64,000 bases of DNA from Isoperla grammatica (GCA_945910005.1 OX246745.1:14718274-14782273), one strand, 5' to 3'; shown: positions 10,866 through 23,307, counted from the first letter of the stretch. Notes: generated by a model from the sequence alone, not told the origin. Numbers and translations are program-made.

Positions 10866-13557
10866 AACTATGTATCACATTACTTTCTGGGCACGCTTCA
10901 CTAGGACACAGGACCCATTAAGGATAGATTTTCAGATCACCGTTGCAATATTAGTAAAAAGACATTGCTAGTTTCATTTATATTATGTTATTAACTAAAA
11001 GTAGCTTAAGTCGCCTCACTTTCTTGGTGATAGTGATGATGTAATACTGTTTGGCACCAGTTATGTGGAACCATGCAAGCCACTACTGATTGTTACACCA
11101 GTAATGGTTTGTTAAGTCTTGATCTTATTGTATTTGGCATATTTGAGACATAGTACAAGAAATCATTAAATCACGTGGCTGAAGAATACTCCAAATAATA
11201 GATCTACAGTAGCCATATAGCTTTATTTAAAACAACATTATAAGTAGGTATTAAATATTGCACAGAAATAAACAAAATAAAAATCACCCTTTTAATACTG
11301 TAACACTATCATCAGAATGTACCCTGTACGTATTGTAGTGAACTATACCTGTTATTAAATACTCTACAATTTAAATGAAATTGCAGTCCAGCTGCAAACT
11401 ATACTCACACTAGCTACTATGCTAGCCTAAAATGAATATAGCAGGTGCATCGAGCATTTCAAACCATCAAAAATGTTATCACATAAATGGATACAAAACA
11501 ACTTGTTAGAGTATACACTGTTCATTGTCAAGATCAAAATTAAAATGCAAGATATAAAATACCGTTGAAGAGTACTGATCAGTACTCGAAATATTGCGGT
11601 TAAATTTAAATCTTGACCAGGAACAATGTATAGTGCAACAAATTGTTTTATAACATTTCACCTCTTCTACTAAGTTTCTTTTTAATACGTTAATGGATGT
11701 TATTGAATAAAATACACTTTTAAATACTCTACAGACAATGGTAAATTAATAATACTATATAGATTGATCAGACAAATTCAAGTCCAAACATATGACTAAG
11801 CAACCACTAACCATAGTATAAAATAGTATACGAATAGATAATTTGATATGTAATTATAAAATGCAATGCAGTACAAAACACAACAAATAACACGTCACAG
11901 GAATGGTAATATCGAAAAACATTCTCCATGGTGGCCATTGTACGCGACCATTAGAGAGAGATGGTTGCGTGATCAAGGCCGTATAGACGTACACATCAAG
12001 GGACGTGTTCTATTTCCCACGCGACTGCATACCACGTTTCAGGTGAGCTGTTGGTCTTCTTTCTCCAAACACAACTAAGTAGCCTAGCCGATAGGCCTCT
12101 ATCCCAACAATTATAAAAAGACAACATGGTATTGTTCATAATAGTTATTTTTAATCTAGAGATAAACTTTACATTTATACCTCTTGTTGACTGATTTATT
12201 TTTTATTTTTACCTGGCTCTTAAGCACTGCTGTGTCTAAACATGAACAAGCAAATAATTGCAGTATGTTTAATACTGTATACATCGTCCATTGCCCTTAC
12301 AGGTCATAATAACACACATAACACACTGATCGTCTGTATTATTATTGTAACTTAACTAAACATACACAAGCGTAAATGAATTCACAGTGCATGAAGTGGA
12401 AATAAAAAGGTGGTGGGATTTACGGGAGTTTACGCTGTGTTACTCTTCATACTCTTCACAAAACTGATTTTGTTCCAAAGTTAATTCTACATGTCATACA
12501 ACCTTTTTGGGATAGCACATAAAAATAGAGTTAAAACATTAATTTTCAGCTATGTATTAATCATTTCATTACTAATACAAACTATTCAATTAAACTATAA
12601 TTTTGATGGTTGGTAACTGACGGTACCTATAATTTAAAATCTACTTTTAGGTTCATCTGAAGGAAATATTTTGTTAGCCACGAGTTACAGTGCTTACCTA
12701 TGGAATGACAGCTCAGCTTAAACTTCCATAAAAGCAAGCGTATAAGAAATATACAGCACTGTACTTACAAAGTAGCCAAACCATTTTATCTGTTGCTTGA
12801 CCCTATTTTATACATTACATAATGTACGATCTATGCATATCTTCAATGTGAAACGAAATTTTCTAAAAGTCTGCAAGTAGGTTGTGACAGCGAGTGTGGC
12901 CAATGTTTTCGAGAGTATAGTATATTGTTTTGTTCCTGCTCATGTTCTGTTCAAAGAGAGTGGATATGTCATTGTCTGTGCATCCACTAAGAACCCCTTT
13001 AAACGAACATAAATAAGCATATTAACCTTCGACAGTAGCGGTGAAGAAAGCACGACTAACGCGGATCCATTGACGTGTCTTCTTAACAGCTCCAAATGAA
13101 ATATTGCAGGAATTGAGAAAAGCACTTAATACTCTCAACTTTCTGAAATAAAAATAAAATAGTGAATACCAGACAATAATGTAAGCCTTGCTCCAAAATA
13201 ACTGGGTAAATCTCTACTAATAATTGGTAATCAGTAAAGCCAAGTAAAATTAACGTTACGAAATAAAACAAAACTGTAGTTAAACCCCTAAAAATGATAA
13301 TTGTGGACAAGAAGTCGTGTCAACATGTTAATTATGCAAACTTTGAACCACAAAATTCACTAAATATCTGTGTATTTGCGAAATAAGACCAGAATAACGA
13401 AAATGTGTTAAATATTAGCCAAAAATAAGTGTTAGTGTAAGAAAAAACATGCAGAAGAATTTAAAATATATAGGAAACAGAAAGAGAATACTGTTTTTAC
13501 ACACGAATGACTCGTCTTTGTTTGAGTGATATTCCCAAATTTCATTATAGTATAACT
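10866..13557. other. gene-free flank downstream of NPRL2
   Basis: Contains one imperfect hairpin (11520-11627) centred on AGTACTGATCAGTACT with arms around CAAGATCAAAATTAAA. Short ORFs at 11866 and 12940 resemble no family I know. Confidence 0.4.
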
Positions 13558-13563
13558 TTTATT
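13558..13563 (-). promoter_or_regulatory. candidate NPRL2 poly(A) signal
   Basis: AATAAA on the minus strand about 240 bases beyond the NPRL2 stop codon. Position and sequence fit, but no transcript evidence is available and other AT-rich matches exist. Confidence 0.35.
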
Positions 13564-13800
13564 TTTTCTTGTTATGCGCCTAATAAAAATAACATAGCCA
13601 AAACACGAAATTTACATTTTGAAAAAACGAATTTGGGAAAAAATGAAACCATTTCTGTAGGGCTCTGGTGATCAGCTCAATTCCAACTTAGTCAGTATGG
13701 TGTAAAAACCAGCATCATTACTTTTTTTTATATGTATGTAAAAACAAAACAAAAATCCCATTTTGTTAACTGTATTTTAGTTTGTGCTTACCAGTAATTC

Positions 13801-13974
13801 TTATTTCCACACCACTGTAACATTTGGATCCGATTCTATGATGTCGTCGAGTTGTTGACTACTTATCCCAGTTGAACAACAAATCTCATCCCACGAAGCC
13901 AGACCAGAGAATGTTTTCTGTAGACCCCCAAGGACACTTGGACTTTGACGTCCACTTGAAACGTACACTGGATA
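13801..13974 (-). CDS. NPRL2: NPRL2 exon 8 and stop
   Basis: Residues 352-408, beginning YPVYVSSG and ending [10 protein letters not shown]...DPNVTVVWK with TAA at 13803-13801. It aligns with the human end SYDEICCKTG...NIIICWK, so the C-terminus is complete. Confidence 0.95.
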   Translation of the reverse strand, partial: YPVYVSSGRQSPSVLGGLQKTFSGLASWDEICCSTGISSQQLDDIIESDPNVTVVWK

Positions 13975-16900
13975 CTAAACCAACACATTCAGTTAGCATC
14001 ACTCTTTTAATTGATTTATAAATGCCAATATAATATGTATATAAATCAAGGGTAGTACAGATATCTTCTTGATCAACACCTCTTTGAGTTACTGGTTGTG
14101 TGAACATACCAACTATGAGATTCAAAATAACTATTTATTTGATTTATTTCTGTAAAATGCCTAAACTAAGTGGGAATACATTAAATATGTATATGTATTT
14201 GTTTTGCTGATTTAAAATCATACAGCACATAAGAACAGCAAAAAGAAAAAAATAGATACAGATAGAAAATGTTAATTTCAACCTACCCTTTGTATCCGAC
14301 GAATAAGTTTATGAAGAAGACCAAACTGCACTAATCTTCTTTCATTGATATGAAGCTTGTGAGGATTAAAACGTGTACAGAGGTTTTGAAGAGTGGTGCC
14401 GTGAGTCATGCTACAATAGATTTGGAACACGTTTCGCAATGTCGGAGGATTAATTTCCGATATTGCCACATATCGTAGACATTCTTCTTGAAGTGTTTTA
14501 TCTGATAGTAAGTGCCTCGATGATGGCGTTGCTGCGTACACATTACTATACATGAACACTGGGATCAACTTAACAACTTCATAGTATCTGCAACAAGGAC
14601 ATTTACTTAAATTAAACTAACAAATTTTGTTTTTGACATCACATTTTACTAGTATTCATAACACACACGTATTTTAGGGGCACGAACCATGTTCTATGAC
14701 CCCCCAGGTTTTTTGTCTTAAAGAACATTATGTTTAGCTTGAGAATACTAATCTATTATCAATATTATTCTGAATTTTTGTAAGTAAATACTAACTCAAT
14801 ATATGTATAAGGTAGGAAAATAAATGGCATAATACTGTACCGATCATTGGGGAACTCTTAGCTTAATTTATTTTATTTTACATAAACAATTTATGTATAA
14901 GTTGTTAATTAGGTGGGTAGAGCCTAAAGGCTATATCAGTATTTCGTTTGGAAAGAGTGATAGTTTGCGTGTGTGTATATATAAATATTAAATACATGCA
15001 TTTCGTGTTTCTTCGATCTTCAGATGGCTTTCCTATCAACTTCTGATAAGCTGTCGGTTCCTATTCCCCTTTTCAAACCAAATACTGCTTTAATGGTAAG
15101 TTATCTTTATGAACTGCTTCCTTTGATGCAGTAATGAATATCAAGTGTAATTTCTCATACCCCATAACTCCACAAACAATTCACTAATAATTAATTTTTT
15201 TGTTTTTAATAGAGATGGGACGATTACGATTCCGATTCTACGATTCTACCGATTATTCGGAAGGTCGGGGATTATTCGAAGAAAATTGGCCGATTCTAAT
15301 CATCGCGTGATTTTGAATTTTCACGCGCTCGCTAGTGCGCTATCTGTCGTTTAGCGGCAAGCGCTAGCATGTGTAGAAGGCGGTGTACAGAACATTCGAC
15401 CTATCGATCGATGTATTTGAATCGAATTTTCTTACGTCATCGGCATGGCGTCTTACTAGCCTAATCTCGCCCATAGAGAAAGAAGTTGCTCGCCTGTTGA
15501 ATGCTGTTGTCTCGTAATTAATTGTGTCACTTTTTCACATTTTGAATGCATTCGTAGCAATGTCTGAGTTGTCTGCCAATAAAAAACTTAAAAGTGATGT
15601 GTGGCGTTTTTTCACGGTAGATGTGGTCAACAAAAGCAAAGCAAAATGCAAGTTTTGCAACAAACTCATTTCGCGTGGTGGTTCTGATACTAGTTTAGTA
15701 TAGCTTAGACCCCTTTGAATCGAGTTGCACTTTTTTAAATAATCGGTTGAATAATCGTTAGGGTTGCACGATGTCAATTGACCAGTCAATTGACCGGTCA
15801 ATTGACTGGTCATTTGACCGGTCAAATACTTTTGGTCAATTGACTGGTCAATTGACCATAACACAAAACATGCTAATTACATGCAGCTTAACTGCTGAAT
15901 GTTGTATTGTATTGTATTGTATGTGATATTGAAACTGAAATAATAATAACAACAACAACAAGTGTATAAGAGGGCTGTGGAATGACCAACAAAAAATGTC
16001 AATCAATAGCACAGGACCTAATTCCAAAAATAGCCATGTTGCCGTGTTTTGTTCCGGACAAATATTGAATGTGCACCAATCAAAGAAAGATACAACAATG
16101 GAGTTGCCTAGCAACACGTTGTTTGTCTGCGTGTTATGTCACAGTCCCCTCAATTGGGTCCTGTGATATATAAAAGCAATAATAATCGATTAAATATTAC
16201 TCAATAATAATTTACGTTTAAAAATCAATAAATACTAAATACAAAACTGAAACAGAAGGCCTAAATACGCAAAATCGTATTGTGTTTACTGGTGGCCAGC
16301 TGATCTGAATGAATACGCTGAATCGGAAACATGCTGACATGTATTGTTAAATAAAACATTCTAATCGAAATGTAATCGATTAATCCGGCAACCCTAGTAA
16401 ATGGAGGCCTACATATATCTTAATTTTACAGTCACAGGTGTATGGATTTTACTTTTTTGAATTTTTTGTATTTGACGGTCAATTGACGGTCAAATGACCG
16501 TCAATTGACCGTCAAATGACCAAAATTGAATTTGACCGGTCAAATCCCATCCCTAATAATCGTTAATCGGATCGGTTTTTTAATAATCGTAATCGGTAAT
16601 CGGATCGGTCAATTTGAAGAACCGTCCCATCTCTAGTTTTTAAGTGTAGTGTATTAGACACAGTCAAATGCTTTTTTTTTTTGTTGCAACATTGTCAGTG
16701 AAGGCAGGTTATGTAGTAAGGAATTATCAGTAAAGTTGAACATAAGTAACTATTACTACAGTATACAGAAACAACTCTAGATGTAGTGGCATTGGGTTAG
16801 ATATACAGTGAAAATATGGTGAGCAAAGGGTTGAAGATATCAGATTAGTAGCTACTAGCTAGCTAGGCCTACCTACATATAATAAATAAATATCAAACAC

Positions 16901-17972
16901 TTACACTAAATTTTGCACGCACGCTTTTACTAAATTATTTTCTACGTTTGCTTCAACTCCTATTTTTGCAACGTGGTTGAAACCATCAATGAAAGGAAGT
17001 ACCTGAAATAAATAATGAAACAGGCTGTAGAACTGACAAATTTAATAAAAATTAAAAGTTTCACAGATATTTCATTAACTGTCTACTACGTGTTATTATA
17101 GTCTGCAAATAAATTATCATTGATTACTGATTAGTGCCGTTTACATGAAGGATTCAAACTGGGATTTAGTTGGATTTTGATCCAATCCCAGCTCCTCACT
17201 TCCCGACGAAGATCGGATTCGTTCAATTCACTCCTAGAACATGTAGGAGTGAGTTGAAATGAAGATTCAATCCCAGATGAAACTCGTCAAGTAAACAGAA
17301 TCGAAAAACCTTTTTGTTGTGACCTTAGTATGTGTATTTTGTATTTAATATGAATGTAATGTGACAAAATCAGTTGTAAGTACACAATGTATGGATGGAT
17401 AATAAAATAATACATTAAATGGAAAGAACCTCAAATTATCCTCTTGTCCCCATTCTATTAAGTGTTACACTTTAATCTTCCTATACACCTAAACTGGGAC
17501 TTAATGTTCGAATTATTACCCTATATGGTTGGGATTGGAATACAAAATCTTAAAGGGGTTCTCACCCGCTACCCCAAAAAAATATGTTTAACTAAGGCTG
17601 ATTAGCTATGAAATTAGCGACTAAATGAAAAGAAATCGGGTTCACCATAACCCGGGAAAAAAATATCAAAGTTAGTGATTTTCGAGCTAGGTCCCATCGG
17701 CGAAAATCTCCCATAAGAAATAGCATTGGGACGACCTGTATGCCTTGGGACCTTGGAGGATTCTGCTCCAAAAAAAAAATGATGTAATACTTTTCGCTGC
17801 GTCTTTCTTTTCTGCGTATTTCGTATATTTTGGTTTTGTAATCGGAGCTTCCGTTCAGGTACAAAATAAAGATGTGTAATCGGGTGCTCCATTTCGTTTT
17901 GAGCGTTGCTGTGCGTTGCTGTGCACGTCGAGTCGGCGGGTGTCGACTGTCGAGTTGGTGTCAAGTAAGCCA

Positions 17973-18011
<39 letters not shown>

Positions 18012-21000
18012 TATTGGGAGGGGAAATAGTCAACGCATGCACAATGAACGCGGTCTGCTATGCGGTGTCGAATGGAGTACACCAAGGCCGTCTATTTTTC
18101 TTAGATATATCGCTTCGAGTACACTCGCACCAAAAGCCGGCTGACACCAACAGTCGCCGCGGCAGTTAACCAGAAATTGCATTAATTAATAACAATTCAC
18201 AGGTTTCAACTCACGATGTTTAATGGTTCATTATCGATTGGTGTGGTGCAATAGATCATATGGTAAAAAATAAATCTAGCGGGTGAGAACCCCTTTAAGA
18301 GTCCAGTAACTGGTGGGTTCGCAAAATCAAACACAGAGAGCTCTGAATGGGAGTGAACCAGGATTAAATCCTATGACATACAAATGCAAGTTGAGAATTG
18401 AGTTCAATTAATATAATTATAGTTTAACTCAATCCCTAGTTCCCTGAATGTAGCTTGGCTAGCAAGTTCACAACAGCACTTTGAGCAAAATGATGATGAA
18501 AGTAGGTTGCGATAACAGCCTACACATAGCTTTACTTAATGAATACGCCCTCATACAATGAAATGAATACATTTGAACTTTCATATTTTTTTATGTAAAA
18601 TATTGTTTTTCTAATAATATGTAATAAAAAATTATTTGATGTTTCAGATTAAACAAAAAAGAATCAATACCTTAATAAAAATAGTAAATACTGATTTATG
18701 TGGATTAAATTACCTGTTGAGTTGTAAGATCCCAATGTTGCTCCCTGAAGGTTTCTTTACTCACAATGAAAACTGGCACATGATGATCTAGGACATGAAC
18801 AGGATCGGGTGAAGCTTTAACAACTTTCAAATGCATTGTCGTAGTTCCGTCTACGAAAAACAAATATAAACCAAACAACGTTATAAATTGGGAATTCATA
18901 CAACTCAGATTTATTAGTGGTCAAGAAAGGATTGAAAGAAAACAGAATTACTATCCAGGGAAAACAGGAGAACCTGGCAACCTTATATATTATAGACAGA
19001 GCTATGGAAAATACTCAACACAACAGCTTAAAGTAAGGAATTCAATTTTGTAGACTTTTAGTTGTGGCAAAAAGCAAGCAATTGCTGGCAAGTCCAGAAT
19101 ATTTATTGTGTACCATCACCATCAAGCTGCAACTTAAGAGTTGATGCTATTGGCTTACAAGTAAAACACAATAAGGTTTTGGAACAATGTGTCAGACAAC
19201 ACATTGCTGTATGGTTTGTTGCCAATACTGGCATATGATTGCTATTTATGTGTTTTGACGAGTCATGTAATGTATTGTAAAATATAAAATACAGTAGGCC
19301 TACATAGGAAAATGTATTTTTGATACAAGATCCAGCTTGGGTATTTTTTTATACAAAATACAAACGTGTTTGCTATAAATATTTGTATTTTTGATACTGC
19401 CTACTGCCCAGCCATGTGGCAAAGTACCAACCCAATTCTAGTTGCAGCTCATTCAATGTATCTATCTACTGTAGTAATCAATAGGGATAAAATAAGTGTG
19501 TGTGTGTGTGTGATATTAGAAACAGTGAACACACCACGAGTATTTTAAGTAGGGCTATTTCAATCCACTCAGCATGAGAAGAAGAAGCAGATTTTGCACA
19601 GAATGGAGTTCCATTGAAATAGCGCACATGTGCCAACTGTTTCTTGTAAGAACTGTTTGGGTAGGACTGCACCATCACAACTGACCGACTACCATGAAGA
19701 GGTGGACAATTTATTTTAAACTTACCAATCACAGTACACATTCCACTAAAATTTAAATCTTCCAGAATTTGTTTCAGTATTATTGGCAGTTTATCTTTCT
19801 CAATTCTTGGTGCGCCATCATTTGATAAATATCCCGATTCTTGTTCCATCATCATCTAGTGTTAAACAAGATGTTATGTCAATAACAACCTATACGTACT
19901 TCAAAGGATGAATTAAAAAAAATCAATTCAATCTGCAACCAACCAAGTAATAAGTATATTTCCATAATAAAGCATTCGATTAGAACAAATATAACACACC
20001 AAATTCAATGGTAAGAAAGATCTAAAAGGAATATAAATTACTAGTTATATACCACCACTAATAATTTACCATTGTATTCCAAAGTGATAAAGCTAGTCTC
20101 ATTTTCCTGCTGGCCAGCGAATACTTCGTTCATCATTTGCAATTTACCGTTTATGAACTTTCAAATGGCAAAATACATTTATTTCTTAAACTTAGTTGCT
20201 GTAGTCATTAACTGGTTAGTGGATAAACTGCATCAATATGAAGTTAAACATATTTTGGCAGCTTGCTTTATCCGTGGCGTTGTGCTGTTCGTACTAACCT
20301 TTCGCTCATCTCAATCGCATTGAATTGAACATAATTAAATAGACAATTTTATGTTAGAAATTGACCAGAAGGTTCAGTCCAGACAGACCACCTAGCTAAG
20401 AACATACAAATAAAGCAAAATAACAAAATCTACAAAATCTAAACAGGTTGTTTTCTTACCAAATATTCAGAGAGCTTCTTTACTACTGGCTCATATTGCA
20501 CCGTTCGGGCCCATGCATCACACACAAAGCACATGTTAAAATAATATGCATTTCGGGCATATTTTGTGTTGTCGATTCTAACAGGATAACCCGTTATCTT
20601 ATATCCAAGAACGTTGCTGAAAATTTAAAAAAAATTGCAAAGGCCTGTGAGAGAACAGTACCGGTACCTCTAAATGCAACGAACAATTTGTATGCTGCTT
20701 ACACTGTAAGAATGCAACGCTGCAACTGTGGTTTTGGTATGATGTAAACACTGACAGCATCAAAGATTTCTTTGGAAACATAATCTTCAGGTACCTGAAA
20801 GAAAATTTTTTAAAGATCAGCAAACGCTACAATGCAAATGCAAATGCAGGTGTGTGTGCTTTGCTGATCCCGAGAGCGATGCCGGCAGAAGCGTATGCTT
20901 CTGGTAGGGCTGCAGAGGTCAAGGGGGAGAAGTCAGACGAAATACAGTCCACATCCTTCCCTTTTCCTCCACGCCCTCCTACTTGCCCCTTTCCTCCAAA

Positions 21001-22791
21001 CATCTTTCATCTTTATATTTCACCCACTTATTGTCTCCATTAGCCAAAGTTGCACAAATATGGGAGGTAAAACCCAAATATCATCATCATCATCAAACTT
21101 GATGCATCTCCTACCCAAGCAAGGGGCTCCGTTTAACTGTCCCCCAACATCAAAAGGAGCTGCACACTGCCAAACACCAGGTAAGATAATTTAAGAATAT
21201 GTCTATTTTAACACCGGAGGTGTCTTGAAAAGCATTTCGTGCTATTCACCGTAGTGTGCCATAGTGCACTGTAGCAGCGGTATCGAAGAGGCACCCCGTT
21301 TCAGCCAAGGACTGTTGGGCTGTACATCCGCCGGGTTCCTGTCATGTCAGATGCAGCATCGTAGACGATTAAGTGGGTTGGTTATAATTAACAACAGCTG
21401 GAGGTAGGTCATATTTGTCATATTGGCTCAGCCCTAATTATAATACTCTCTGAGGCAACAAGTATAGATGATATAGGCCATAAAGTTTTTTTTTTAACAG
21501 GGCTGATGTTGACGACTTTGGTAGGTGGCGTAGTGTTCGTTTCCGATTGCCTCCTTTGTGGTCATGTCGCCTACTTTATATGACAGACGGTGTGGGCTTT
21601 CATCAGCACTATTTAAGTTGAGGCGGAGATTATTATTAATTATTATTAATTTACTTAATTAGCAGTTTGCTTATAGTTAGGTACATTCACATTTACATTA
21701 CACATTCACATTACATTTAAGGTCTACAGATTATTTCAATCTCTGAAACGAAAACTTCACTACACAAGCCCAAGACAACCGAACGCGCACACCCCCAATC
21801 CCGCAACCCAACCAGGGACATCCATGATATATACATATATACATGCACACATCATGGATGCTCCCAGCCGGGTCTCGGATGACAGAAAGTTGAGGTGGAG
21901 TTGACAACCTAGGGGTAGGCCTGCAGTTGAACAGTTGGAGAAAGTGCAGAAAGTTGAGGTGGAGATAGCTCAGGTAGCAGAAAGTTGGCCAACAGTTGAC
22001 ATAGACTACGTTTATCACGCGAGCCCAGCTCGTGCTCATAAGCTCGAGCTCAATAGCTCGGTATTCGTTTACCACGGACTTTGAGATCGTACTAAATACT
22101 ACAGGTCTGGTTCGTGCTGAAAAAGAAGGCGTGGTTAACCGCTTGCTAAACGTACGTATGTACACAGTTCGGTCCGCATGTGTTTATCACGCAATTTGAG
22201 ATCGCACGGAGCGTGCTGGCTCGGCTTCTTCACCGGGCTGAGTTGGGTTCGAGCTTAGATGTTTATCAGGCAAATTCAGTTCGCATAATGTCCAGCTCGA
22301 GCTTATGAGCTCGAGCTCGGCTCGCGTGGTAAACGTAGTCATAGACCCCGAGCGACAGCTGTAGTTTCCATTCCCATCCCTAACCACCCCGGCCGCCGGG
22401 ATCCGAGGTCAACTACATATAGCCTAGGCCTCGCCAATGTGATCAATAATAGGCCTAGGCCAAGGCCTAGACCTGCTGTACTTATGGTGACTAGGCCTAG
22501 GTCCATTGATTAAAGAATCTATGCTAGGCCCTACCACGACTCCGTACTTACACTCCTAGTGTGGTTTCGTTTAAATTCGTATATAGCCTGGACTAGGCCT
22601 AGGCCTACGCTAGGCTAGTGTTTCTTACCTACATAGGCCTAGGCCTAGCCTACCTGGTAAGTTATTTTCGGTCCTGCTGTGGGATGAAATTCGCACAGAA
22701 ATATGCATCTTATAGGTCCTTCACGACCGCAACCTTCAAAATACCTCCCATCCACTTTGGATTTAACGGGAACCGGTGCCGTTTCATTCAT
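13801..22791 (-). CDS. NPRL2: NPRL2 (GATOR1 complex subunit), complete 8-exon coding region
   Basis: Eight exons join in frame to a 408-residue protein matching NPRL2/Npr2 over its whole length; the human protein is about 380 residues. Family knowledge: NPRL2 with NPRL3 and DEPDC5 forms GATOR1, a lysosome-associated GTPase-activating complex for RagA/B that restrains mTORC1 when amino acids are scarce. Seen: the N-terminal longin-type strand motif [14 protein letters not shown] (33-46), [10 protein letters not shown] (95-104) whose Arg98 aligns with the catalytic arginine Arg78 of human NPRL2, HWDLTTQQ (211-218), [15 protein letters not shown] (336-350) and a C-terminus WDEICCSTG...VVWK. All junctions are GT-AG and preserve frame. 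The predicted start gives about 20 extra N-terminal residues compared with human; no later Met lies before the conserved core, so the extension is likely real. Exons: 22654-22791, 20703-20794, 20460-20616, 19726-19855, 18714-18850, 16905-17002, 14287-14587, 13801-13974. Confidence 0.96.
14287..14587 (-). CDS. NPRL2: NPRL2 exon 7
   Basis: Residues 251 (end) to 351. Contains [20 protein letters not shown] (human [20 protein letters not shown]), [27 protein letters not shown] and [16 protein letters not shown]. Longest exon of the gene. Acceptor TTGCAG, donor GTAGGT, phase 0. Confidence 0.96.
15560..15703 (+). pseudogene. BED zinc-finger remnant of a hAT transposase
   Basis: A 47-codon open frame from ATG contains DVWRFFTVD, an aromatic pair, then [20 protein letters not shown], the start of a BED finger with its CxxC. 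The frame stops (TAG) before the histidine pair. This is the N-terminal DNA-binding part expected in hAT/ZBED transposases, truncated. Confidence 0.75.
15759..16555. mobile_element. second hAT-like element nested inside the first
   Basis: Starts TAGGGTTGCACGA and ends CCCATCCCTA. It is flanked by a perfect 8-bp duplication ATAATCGT (15751-15758 and 16556-16563). Both ends carry palindromic subterminal repeats built on GGTCAATTGACC. An additional transposon-like terminus (GGCAACCCTA at 16387-16396) suggests a third layer. Confidence 0.88.
16905..17002 (-). CDS. NPRL2: NPRL2 exon 6
   Basis: Residues 219-250 plus two bases: [20 protein letters not shown], matching human [20 protein letters not shown]. 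Acceptor TTTCAG, donor GTAAGT, phase 2. The following intron (14588-16904) contains the nested hAT-like transposons. Confidence 0.94.
17554..18294. mobile_element. TTAA-flanked MITE, 741 bp
   Basis: Inverted ends AGGGGTTCTCACCCGCTA and its mirror are bounded by TTAA on both sides (17550-17553, 18295-18298). A (GA)n run lies at about 17971-18008. Non-autonomous; located in NPRL2 intron 5. TTAA duplication with purine-purine start resembles Kolobok or piggyBac groups. Confidence 0.8.
18714..18850 (-). CDS. NPRL2: NPRL2 exon 5
   Basis: Residues 173 (end) to 218, with [24 protein letters not shown] and [10 protein letters not shown]. The last motif is nearly identical to human SQWDLTTQQ. Acceptor CGTAG, donor GTAATT. 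Phase 0. Confidence 0.94.
19726..19855 (-). CDS. NPRL2: NPRL2 exon 4
   Basis: Residues 130-172 plus one base. Begins with three Met codons, then EQESGYLS, where vertebrates have LELESSFVS. Contains [20 protein letters not shown], matching human VPIMTILLEELNASGRCTL. Acceptor ACTAG, donor GTAAGT, phase 1. Confidence 0.92.
20460..20616 (-). CDS. NPRL2: NPRL2 exon 3 (carries the GAP arginine)
   Basis: Residues 77 (end) to 129. Contains [17 protein letters not shown], aligned to human KYSRNALLFNLGFVCDA. The arginine here is the arginine-finger position reported for RagA GTP hydrolysis. Ends KKLSEYL, then GTAAGA. Phase 0. Confidence 0.95.
20703..20794 (-). CDS. NPRL2: NPRL2 exon 2
   Basis: Residues 47-76 plus two bases of codon 77, starting [14 protein letters not shown], equivalent to human VPEDFISRELFDTV. 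The acceptor is TTTCAG. The donor GTAAGC leaves phase 2. An alternative GT two bases earlier in the GTGTAAGC run would break the frame into exon 3. Confidence 0.93.
20852..21600 (+). other. GC-rich unidentified segment in NPRL2 intron 1, possible retroelement relic
   Basis: Distinctly GC-richer than its surroundings, with open plus-strand frames (20852-21194) and a short (CAT)n run. I recognise no domain; base composition suggests inserted sequence. Confidence 0.3.
22005..22339. mobile_element. foldback MITE, 335 bp, in NPRL2 intron 1
   Basis: Ends ACTACGTTTATCACGCGAGC and GCTCGCGTGGTAAACGTAGT are inverted repeats. A direct CATAG flanks both sides (22000-22004, 22340-22344). Arms contain AGCTCGAGCTCATAAGCT-like palindromes. 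Confidence 0.75.
22425..22660. repeat. AGGCCTAGG-palindrome cluster at NPRL2 exon 1
   Basis: At least six runs built from the self-complementary unit AGGCCT/CTAGG lie within about 235 bases immediately downstream (intronic side) of exon 1. Confidence 0.8.
22654..22791 (-). CDS. NPRL2: NPRL2 exon 1
   Basis: Residues 1-46. The ATG at 22791-22789 opens an N-terminal stretch of about 27 residues, rich in Pro, Lys and Gly, before the conserved [19 protein letters not shown]. The donor GTAGGC follows directly at 22653. Phase 0. The intron side of this exon is packed with AGGCCTAGG palindromes. Confidence 0.93.
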
Positions 22792-23307
22792 TTTTAAGAA
22801 GACTTGAAGCAAGCCCCATTATAAAATGACATTTGGAAGCAGCTTTGAAGATGCCTCCTTATTCTGTCAGTCATGCTTAGCTATTGGTCGCCATTAATAG
22901 ACCAATCTAAACGCAGTATCGACAACTATTTATGCCGAAGGGGGAATAAACTTTGGGACCTAGTTTATGACTAAAAAAATTGATATTAAATACATTTTGA
23001 GCACTCCATCTGCTTTTAAAATATGAATATACATATCAATACTAAAGAGAGATAGAATTTAACTAGGAATAAATCAGTTGGAAGAATAATTCGGAATACA
23101 ACAAACACAACTAATCACCTCTTTCCGTCCCCGTATGCGCGGTATTTTTAAACTAAAACCATTTTAGTTTTGTTTGTTGTATTCTTCCAATTAATATTTT
23201 TTCCAACTGACAGATGGTCCTCCTTCTGCAGTGGCGTTACTTTCGCCTAGTGGCATAGACTGGGGCCTCCCCAATCGTCCGACAAATTATCCAGTAGTCA
23301 ATGGTTG

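Larger units (their letters stand above)
15210..16635. mobile_element. hAT-like DNA transposon, internally deleted
   Basis: Termini TAGAGATGGGACG and its inverse CGTCCCATCTCTA are flanked by a perfect 8-bp direct repeat GTTTTTAA (15202-15209 and 16636-16643), the hAT hallmark. Subterminal GATTACGATTCC-like repeats occur at both ends. It carries a BED-finger coding remnant (15560-15703) and a second element inserted at 15759. It sits in NPRL2 intron 6. Confidence 0.9.

Noticed and set aside
17614..18144. ORFs of 76-142 codons in NPRL2 intron 5
   Set aside because: They lie wholly within the TTAA-flanked element and its (GA)n run, and no domain is visible.
21731..22165. A 144-codon minus-strand ORF
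   Set aside because: It overlaps the MITE at 22005-22339 and a palindromic (TATATACA) region; no family resemblance.
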